A stretch of 64,000 bases of DNA. Origin: Alternaria dauci (Eukaryota > Ascomycota > Dothideomycetes > Pleosporales > Pleosporaceae). Below the pieces are notes generated by a model. It searched no databases, was not told where the DNA came from, and saw only the letters and a program-made list of their open reading frames with translations. The position numbers and the translations under genes were made by a program. This document shows, one piece after another, positions 57,117 to 64,000 of this stretch (positions are counted from its first letter, which is position 1; each line of letters opens with the position of its first letter). The DNA lies in the NCBI RefSeq assembly GCF_042100115.1, contig NC_091279.1, positions 1,736,001 through 1,800,000 on the forward strand. The letters run 5' to 3'.

Positions 57117-57621
57117 TACCACCTGGAATGCATCCCAACCCACTGAGGAGCCTTCCCATATGCTCAACACTCCTACCACCATGTGTCCATACTCATAGCA
57201 CGCCAGATGCTATCTCACTGCAGCCAAGTAGCAAGTATGCACTAATACTGAGCACCATGAATACAGCAAAAGAATGAGATGGTGTTCGTAAGCTATAGCA
57301 TCCGTCAACCAATCTATCCACGCTCCGAGACCAACCGCGTCGGCAAAAGTCAACTCCTACACGGCGGCACACATTACCCCAAGATTACCATCAGCAGCCA
57401 CAATCCGGACAAATTCCAACGTACAATGCCGCCGCCATCCGAAAAGCCCAAGAGAGCCCGTGTGCATACCCCCATTACCCACGTGACCGCTCTCCAAAAG
57501 AACCATCTCACAGATTCCCATCCCCACTCATCCACATCACCCGCACAGACGCCGTTCACGCAAACCAACAAGCATATTATGTACATGTATGCTGTACATA
57601 CGTGTGTGTGGATGCCTCTCT

Positions 57622-57653
57622 CCACCACCACCACCACCACCACCGCCGCCGCC
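57622..57653. repeat. CAC/CGC trinucleotide microsatellite
   Basis: About seven CAC units grading into CGC units in non-coding sequence. Simple slippage product. Confidence 0.85.
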
Positions 57654-58411
57654 CCGACCTCGTCCGTCCGGCAAGCCACATGCAAGCCATCAGTCAGCCG
57701 CACGTACCCCCCCAACCTCTTCTCCGGTCCTACCTGGGTTTGCTTTGCGGCACGGCGCAGTTGCGGCAACACACAAGTACTATACATTTTGCGGCATGGC
57801 AAGTATGCGGCGCAGCACCTTTTGAAACAAGCGCGTTGGCCATACATGACGTAAACATGTGCAGGAGGTGAGGTGTTGGTTTTGAACAGGGGTGAGAGGG
57901 CAAATTGTTGGTATGGTGATTTGTGAAGTGCGTGAGGTGGGTGTTGTGTGCTGTTGATGTTGTGCTATGCTGTTCAGTGGGGCATGACAGGTTTTGACAT
58001 TTGTACTGATGGCAAGTGTGACGAGATGAAGTGTTGTTTCATCTTAAGCACTGCTTGTGAAAGCATTGATGTGATGTGACTGAGGGTGCAATGCAGGATG
58101 AAGGGTGTGTTCATGATGGCTACTGTGATCAAAGGACAGGTGAATGTCACGGCAGTAAAGACAACGTTGCAGTTATGCGTTTTGCATTGAGTTTCAATAT
58201 TATACATACGCCGCCTCTTGCAGAGGACACGCGTAAACCACCAAGCTACCGGCATATCCTCAGAGATAGAACGGCAACGACATGCATGTGCGTGCGCTTC
58301 AAATGGTATCCAAACTTCCCAGTCGACCATCAAACAACTTTTGCAATAAAGCAAGCCATGCCGCCAAGGATATATCCATCAACAAGCGCTGAGCAACAGA
58401 TCGGAGAGGGT

Positions 58412-58438
58412 AGAAAAAAAGAAAAAAAGAAAAAGAAA
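58412..58438. repeat. A-rich (GAAAA-like) low-complexity run
   Basis: Purine-only run of A tracts broken by single G bases, about 320 bp beyond the STE12 stop. Low complexity; no function inferred. Confidence 0.8.
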
Positions 58439-58755
58439 CTTGAAACGATGAGACAGAAAAAGAAGTGGTACTCATGTTCGTAGTGTTGTGTCGTCACCTA
58501 ATCCCCCAAAAGCCGATGGTATCACACCATCCCCTAGCTCCGAAGGTAGGAAAGGAAAAAGAAAAACAGATGGAGCGCAGGCACGGAAAGTGTACGCCTG
58601 TAACACAGGAACAGACATCGGTCTAAGAGGATTAAACGCGAAGTGAGACAGGAAAATGGAACAAAAAACAGCAAACTGGTATCCCTCTAGATGGCTGCGC
58701 CCTTGATTGCGCCGAAATGCTCATGTCACGTGTGTAACGTCGTGATGGGTTATGC

Positions 58756-61112
58756 TCAGTAGTGGCTGCCGGCCATGAGGCTGTGTTGTGGTGGCGCCAT
58801 GGTCATGCCGAGTCCTGGGCCGGGAATATCGTTGATGGAGTGCGACAGGCCGAGGTACTCGTTGCCAGACTCGGGCGAGAGCTCGTCTTGCAGCGAGTTG
58901 AGGTGGTCATCCTCACCGTCAAGATCTTCTTCCTCTTGGTAGTCACTCAGCGGCTCGCCGTCAGCGCGGGGCTCGTGTGTGCGACGATGTCTAAAGAATT
59001 AATTAGTATATGGTTTCTGGTTGGATGCTGACATGGGTACTTACTGGGCAAGGTTGTCTGAGCGCGAAAAGGCCTTGTTGCACAACGGACAAACGTATGG
59101 TCGTTCTTGTGTGTGGGTGCGCACGTGTCTAAGCGCCAGGGTCAGCGTCTATGCAAAACAACAAAAATAGTGGAGATTCAGGTGACATGTGTCACAAAAA
59201 TAGAATGATGGGGAAATTGTGAGCGCTTACCTCTTGAGGTGTTCTAATCTCTTGAAGAGACGACCACATGTGGGGATCGGACAGGAGTGCGACTTCTGGG
59301 GGTACGGGCCGATTTCCATCATGGTGGCACTGCGGGCGCGTCGGAAAACGGGTCCGGCACCGGCGGCACGAGCGACTGCGCTGTGCTGGAGAGGGCTCTC
59401 AAACAGCTCGCCGTTGACCAGGGTGTTGAGGTCGTCGTGGTGCAGCGAAGCTGACTGTGGCTCTGGGCTCTCTTCGACGGTGTTGAGTGGGGTACCCTGT
59501 CGGGACATGTCCATGTGGGGCTTCGCGTCAGGCATCTGAGGGTAGCTCGCACCGGTCTGGCTGTTGGGCGAATTGTGGTTCGACTCGTCGACCTCAGCGA
59601 GGGGAACGACGGAGCTTGACATTGATCGCCTCAGATCACTTGGGCGGTGGACCTGGTGAGCGCCAGCACCGGAAGCGGTGACAGCGGCGGCGATACCCGC
59701 AGAGAGGGACGAACGCCTCCTGCGTTGCTTGTAGGTCGGCGAACCTTCGATGACGGAGTAGACATTGCCAGGAGCGAATGGCCGAGAGACACCGGGGTAA
59801 CCGGATCCCATCAGATTCGATGGCGGCATGTTCATCAGAGGGTTGAATGTGTTGGGAACTGGAAGGTCTGGGATGGCGCTGTAAAGGCCGGTGTCCTCGT
59901 TCGCAATGTAGGCAGGCTCAGCACCAAGGCCGATTTGGTGTTGAGGAGGGGTCAATGGCTCAAAGGACATGCCGCGCGTGCTGTAGTCCTCGTAGTGAGA
60001 AGAGACGAAAGACGGCGCAGGCGAGTACTCCATGTACGCAGGCATGGAGCTGTGGCGCTGGTGGACTTGCGACAAGGGGATGCCATTGCGGTCGTACTGG
60101 AAAGACTGGCTGAGCTCGCGCTGCTCCCGGCTCTTGACGACTGTGTTTTGCATGGACGGAGGCATTGACATTTGCTGGTGGTACTGGGCCATTGGGTCCT
60201 CGTGGTGCATTGGTTGCTGCATCTGTTGCTGCTGCATCTGGGGCATGGGCTGCGGGACGGGAACCATTGTTGGTGGGGGCATGGACATTTCGCGCATATG
60301 GGGCGATGTGCTCTGGTACGAGGGCTGTACGTTGTTGTTGAACGACGAGGAGTTTGTTTGTTGCGCCTTGGTGAGCTGCTCAAAGAGCGACTGTGAGGAA
60401 TCGAACTCGAAAGAGAGCGCGGGCTCGCTGACTGCCATGGTGGTTGCTTCCTGGCCCATCTTCTCGCGCTTCAGGTCGCGCTCAAGGGCGTCGAGGAAAA
60501 GCCTGTCGTGTGGTACGCTGTACCAGTAGAAGACCTTTTGCTTCTTCTGTGTGCGGATGCAGTTGTTCTTGTACAAAAAGTCGAGGAATGCGCTCTTGGG
60601 CTCTTCTAGTGATGCATCTGTGCCGGATTTCAGGTTGCGCAGATCTGAGAAGATGCCTTCTTCGAACTTCTTGGAGTTCTTGACTGGGCGGCCAAAGGCC
60701 TGGAATCTGAATGACAGGCATCGTACAATGTCTGTGCCTGAGATGTGGAAAAGATTATTCCTGCAAGTAATGGTTAGAGGCGGGAAGAGAGGGTTGGGGA
60801 GCAAGAAGTGGGCGTACCATAGAACACACGAGACGTATTCGCCTGTTGGCAGCAGAAAGCGGCGGATGTACTGGTCGGGTTGCCAGTCTACGGGCGCTGA
60901 TATGAGGAAGTACTTGACTGCAGCGGGATTAGCAGGCTACACAAAGAGGTCCATGCGCGGGCCCGGCACGTACGGTTGTCGACCTGCTGCAGGGCAACGA
61001 CACTGTCCGGCGGGAGGCTTTGCTGTGCGTCCTGGTCTAATAAGAAAGTCTCGGGCGCGACAGATCGTGCCTGAGGCGGGGGCATCTGTTGGTGGTGTTG
61101 TGAGGGATACAT
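58756..61112 (-). CDS. STE12: Ste12-like homeodomain and C2H2 zinc-finger transcription factor
   Basis: Nuclear target of the pheromone/invasive-growth MAP kinase path in fungi. Five exons (61112-60974, 60917-60818, 60760-59231, 59128-59045, 58990-58756) join in phase to 695 residues. The STE DNA-binding domain spans about 45-200 ([24 protein letters not shown]..., [43 protein letters not shown]..., [22 protein letters not shown]). A long Gln/Met/Pro-rich middle follows. Two C2H2 fingers are built across exons: [23 protein letters not shown] and [21 protein letters not shown]. The tail is acidic ([13 protein letters not shown]). The finger pair is typical of filamentous ascomycetes and absent from yeast Ste12. 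The frame opens at GTG 61127; ATG 61112 is the first ATG. Confidence 0.96.
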
Positions 61113-61427
61113 GGTGCGCTGCAACACGTTCCTCTATACAAGCGTTTGAAGTGGGAACGTCAGACGCGGTGGCCCGAGGATGGGTTGGGGATGGAACACG
61201 AGGGTCTTGCTCGACGAGGACCTGCCAGGATCGAAAACGAAGGAGTGTCAGGCTATGTTTAAAAGGATACGACAATAAAACGCGACGGTGGGTGCGGATA
61301 ATAAAACGGTGAGGAACCTGCCTCTGATAGCAGTGTCAAGAATTCACCAAGAAGGTACAGGTGTGGGAGGGGGATACGAAACGCAAATCTGAGGGGGCAG
61401 CGGCGGCTTTAGGTGTGGGAAGGCGTG

Positions 61428-61434
61428 TGAAACA
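61428..61434 (+). promoter_or_regulatory. Candidate pheromone-response element (TGAAACA)
   Basis: An exact match to the known Ste12 binding consensus, 316 bp upstream of the STE12 start codon. A 7-mer is expected by chance about once per 8 kb counting both strands, so this is weak evidence for self-regulation. Confidence 0.25.
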
Positions 61435-61526
61435 GGAGACTAGTGGTCTCACATTGATCTATTTCCGCACACCAGTCAGCGGCCTGGCCAGTGCAGGTAG
61501 CGCGGCCAATTGGGGCGCCGAGGCGA

Positions 61527-61547
61527 GGGCGAGGGCGAGGGTGAGGG
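61527..61547 (+). other. Potential G-quadruplex
   Basis: Four GGG runs with 3-nt loops (GGGCGAGGGCGAGGGTGAGGG), the classical pattern. It lies about 415 bp upstream of STE12 on the strand opposite to its coding strand. Confidence 0.5.
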
Positions 61548-61701
61548 CAGAGGCCAGCTTGGTCGCGCAGGGGTGTTGGCGACTCGTGTGCCACGCCCGT
61601 GCATGCCGTGATGAGGGCGCGCCAAAGCCTGGCTAATGTGCTGGCTGGCTGGCTGCTGGCCGCTGGGACGACGTGGTGGTGGTGGAGAGCGGGCTTTTTC
61701 G

Positions 61702-61722
61702 CTCGCTCTCTCTCTTTCTCTC
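61702..61722 (+). repeat. CT-rich pyrimidine tract
   Basis: Mostly CT dinucleotides (equivalently GA on the STE12 strand), about 600 bp upstream of STE12. GA/CT tracts are frequent in fungal promoters; function not shown. Confidence 0.6.
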
Positions 61723-64000
61723 TGGCCTCTGGGATGTGCTTGCTTCGTGTGCTGGCTCCTCTGCCCGGGCGCATGTTACCGGGACGCGCATCAGCGCTGC
61801 GTGCCTGGGTCGCCCTTTCCTCGCGCGCCTTGTTCGCTCCTGCCTTCCCTGTTGTTGCTGCTGCTCTGCTGCTGCTGCTCGCCGCCCGCCGCTCGCACCT
61901 GCCCTGCGCGCTGCCCTCGGCGCAGAGGCCACTTCCGGTCTAGCCCCACCTTTTCCACGACGCGCAAAAACCTTAAGCCTCGCTTGCAGCCCACCACGAG
62001 GCCCTCGAGACACAGACGTCCAGTTTGCCCATCTTGAGTATTGATCATCGCGGTCCGATGGCTGCCGCTGCTGCTTCATGCCATGGGCAAACACGCTTCT
62101 TGCGTCAGTCTAGCTCGACGATCCGGCCAAGGAACCGCCGTCCACGTCCACCGGCCATCGTCATGTGCGCCTAGCATAGTACCACGCAGTAGAGCCATCG
62201 CCCTGCAGAGGCGCACCCTTTGGAGCCCTCTGGACGCCCGCCGTCGCTCTTTCGTCCCATGGTCGCAAACACAACATCTCGCATTCGGCACAAACGTCGT
62301 CCTGCCACCTTGTGACATTTCCTCTTCGCCGCATCCGCCCGCTGTCAAATGCACCCTCCGCTCACACCTTTCACTGCTGCTAGCTCTTTCCTGGTGCTGT
62401 CGTGAACCATGTTTGCCTCTCTGCCATCATGACGCCAGCAATCGTGTTGCGCAGAGGGGCATCCATCAAACTAGAGTGCGCTACGCATGCAGGAACATCA
62501 CACCCTGAACCACTGCTCGCTGCAGCTTCGTACGAATTCGGCCAAAGCGTCACGGCTACATGTCGTCAGTGACCACCACCCAGCCTCGTCGCTGAAGTCA
62601 TCACTTGTGGCTGGCCAAGTGTCCATGTGAGGTGCGTCTAGATGCAGGAACCAGCAGAAGCAGCACACTGGGCATCGTTTGATCTCCATCTGAAACGCGC
62701 TTTTTAGCCAGCGTGCGGGAGCGGCCTTCGTCTCTTGCAAATCTCAATCTCATCGCGGAGCTGCATTCCCATCCAATCTGTCGCCATCTGCGCGTCACCT
62801 TTTCAACTCCCGTACTTGTCGTCCAAACATTAAGAGCGCGCGCCCTCTGCCATGGACTCAAGCCTCGCTGCTCGGCGTCACGCTCCGCTCGCAAGCCAGT
62901 GAGATAGCGGAATTCGTTTCAGAACTTACTTTTGGCTAGCCGTTATCCACCCCATGTCTGCGCTCATTGGCCGGGGAATGAATCAAAACCTTCGGCGGCA
63001 TTCCCTCTCGCGTACAAGCGCTGTCCGCTTGGCATGTAATGGGGCACCATTACTTGGACATTCATGCGTTGTGAAGATTCCATGTCGCAGACACCGCGTA
63101 CATACCTGCGCTCCAAGCTTTTGCTTGCAATTCACAGGGTGGGGATATCTGCTGGTGGAGCTGCACATGAATGCTGGCTTCATAACACCCCACCATATGC
63201 ATCCAATGAGTCGCATCTCTACACTAATCAACGTTTCTCGACCACGTGCGGATGGTACGATGCTTTCGGTATATTCGCGTCGGATACGATCATCGGGCGA
63301 ACCCATATCCTAATCTTCGACACAATCATCGGCGCCGTTCATGCGGAGACTCGTGCTCGACCGTAGACGTGCAGTACCGTTGCCGAAAACTAACCATCGC
63401 GGGGATACAAGTGTACTAGTGATGACACGCTTGACGGAGCAAGCAACATTTTGGGTTGGTGGGAAAGTGTACCTGCGTTAGCGGAGGCTGGAGTCGCTCC
63501 TGAAACTCCTGGCCCTCAGGCCGACTGCCGGAACGGGACACGAGATGCCGGTCAAAAGTGGAATGCCCTTCGCTTCAACCTCGTCTGTGATTAGGACCGG
63601 CATGCAAAATCTGCGCTTGTCCTTAACATGCCATTTTATAGTACGACTAGATCAGATGCATGCGCCGCAAACTACCAACTGAATTATTGAATAACCGTTA
63701 GTGCTATTGGAAAGTCATGACTTGCGGCAACAAGATAGGAAATCCCCCCCACGAAAGGGGATGGCGGGTGTGCACTTCCGTCGATAAGGCGTCTTGAGTA
63801 ATATGTTTTGGCGACCTGGTCGAGCAGCCGACGGCAATAGAGTAAGCCTGGCAAGTTTAGCCGTTGCAACCGCATCGATACTTGATGGACCCCTTTTTAG
63901 TCTGCATCAAGCGACCTGGGCAAAATCCACAAGTCAAGAGCTTTAAGTTCGCCCATTGCGCAAGCAGACTTGCCAGGCTCATGTCGCATGCTTGAAGCTG

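Larger units (their letters stand above)
55127..58755. other. 3.6-kb gene-poor stretch
   Basis: Between the orphan gene start (55126, minus) and the STE12 stop (58756, minus). It is visibly more AT-rich than the rest of the window from about 55.3 to 56.6 kb. It holds a small tandem hairpin repeat (about 56875-57116), a CAC microsatellite (57622) and an A-rich run (58412). The 191-codon frame at 57279-57854 runs through the microsatellite and is overlapped by long antisense frames, so I do not call it. The STE12 3' UTR must occupy its right end. Confidence 0.55.
61113..64000. other. 2.9-kb upstream region of STE12 to the window edge
   Basis: No gene could be supported up to the right edge. 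Many frames of 80-155 codons overlap on both strands in the GC-rich part (61.5-62.4 kb) but lack motifs, splice partners or consistent codon use. It holds a G-rich run, a CT tract and a TGAAACA site, and probably the long promoter and leader usual for fungal developmental regulators. No ATG lies on the STE12 strand in the first 200 bp upstream of its start, so no close uORF. Confidence 0.5.

Noticed and set aside
57279..57854. 191-codon frame in the gene-poor region
   Set aside because: Runs through a CAC/CGC microsatellite, and an overlapping antisense frame of 157 codons is equally open. No motif.
61599..62508. Several overlapping 80-155-codon frames upstream of STE12
   Set aside because: They occupy both strands of the same GC-rich sequence with no motif or splice partner; more likely promoter and leader.
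1..64000. CRISPR arrays, bacterial operons, prophage or viral insertions
   Set aside because: No regularly spaced direct repeats, no ribosome-binding-site-led gene chains and no viral replication or capsid-type proteins were seen; all supported genes are fungal and most carry introns.

Overview
The window is a gene-dense, intron-bearing stretch of a filamentous ascomycete genome (Pezizomycotina; a dothideomycete such as Pleosporales is my guess, not proven). Support: short GT-AG introns, mostly 45-90 nt with CTAAC/CTGAC-like branch sites; a Ste12 factor carrying C-terminal C2H2 fingers, a trait of filamentous fungi; orthologues of Gcn2, Kap122, Smp3, Las21, Pgs1 and Snt1; and no bacterial, viral or organellar sequence. 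I found no intact transposon, tRNA, rRNA or CRISPR array. Gene models were rebuilt by hand by joining exons with matching phase. Every spliced model sums to a multiple of three, and several starts move from non-ATG positions to the first plausible ATG.

Layout. 0-12.8 kb: C-terminal end of the eIF2alpha kinase Gcn2, then two same-strand exporters (an MFS drug/H+ antiporter and a Ybt1/Vmr1-type ABCC transporter), then about 2.7 kb without a gene. 12.8-17.2 kb: a secreted FAD-dependent amine-oxidase-like enzyme, then two mitochondrial genes fired from one 204-bp divergent promoter (complex I NDUFA12 and the cardiolipin-pathway enzyme Pgs1). 17.5-30 kb: Smp3 (fourth GPI mannose), Skp1, the vitamin B6 synthase Pdx1/Snz, aminopeptidase P, the karyopherin Kap122 and a FUN14-family mitochondrial protein. 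30-36.5 kb: Las21/Gpi7, an orphan CxxC zinc protein and an RBR-type E3 ligase. 38-55 kb: a 1429-residue protein that reads as a dead USP7-like deubiquitinase fused to MORN repeats and a RING finger, then deoxyhypusine synthase, a 2307-residue Snt1/NCoR-like corepressor and an orphan basic protein. 55-64 kb: a 3.6-kb gene-poor stretch with a small tandem hairpin repeat, then ste12 and its long upstream region.

Functional threads: ubiquitin signalling (Skp1, RBR E3, pseudo-USP-RING), GPI-anchor assembly (Smp3 and Las21 about 11 kb apart), mitochondrial biology (NDUFA12, Pgs1, FUN14, a possible mitochondrial form of aminopeptidase P), translation control (Gcn2, hypusination) and developmental transcription (Ste12, Snt1). 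Most genes are ordinary housekeeping genes. The strongest candidate for something unusual is the MATH/pseudo-USP/UBL/MORN/RING protein at 38191-42480. Other points worth checking are a 7-nt microexon in NDUFA12 and the duplicated hairpin near 57 kb.
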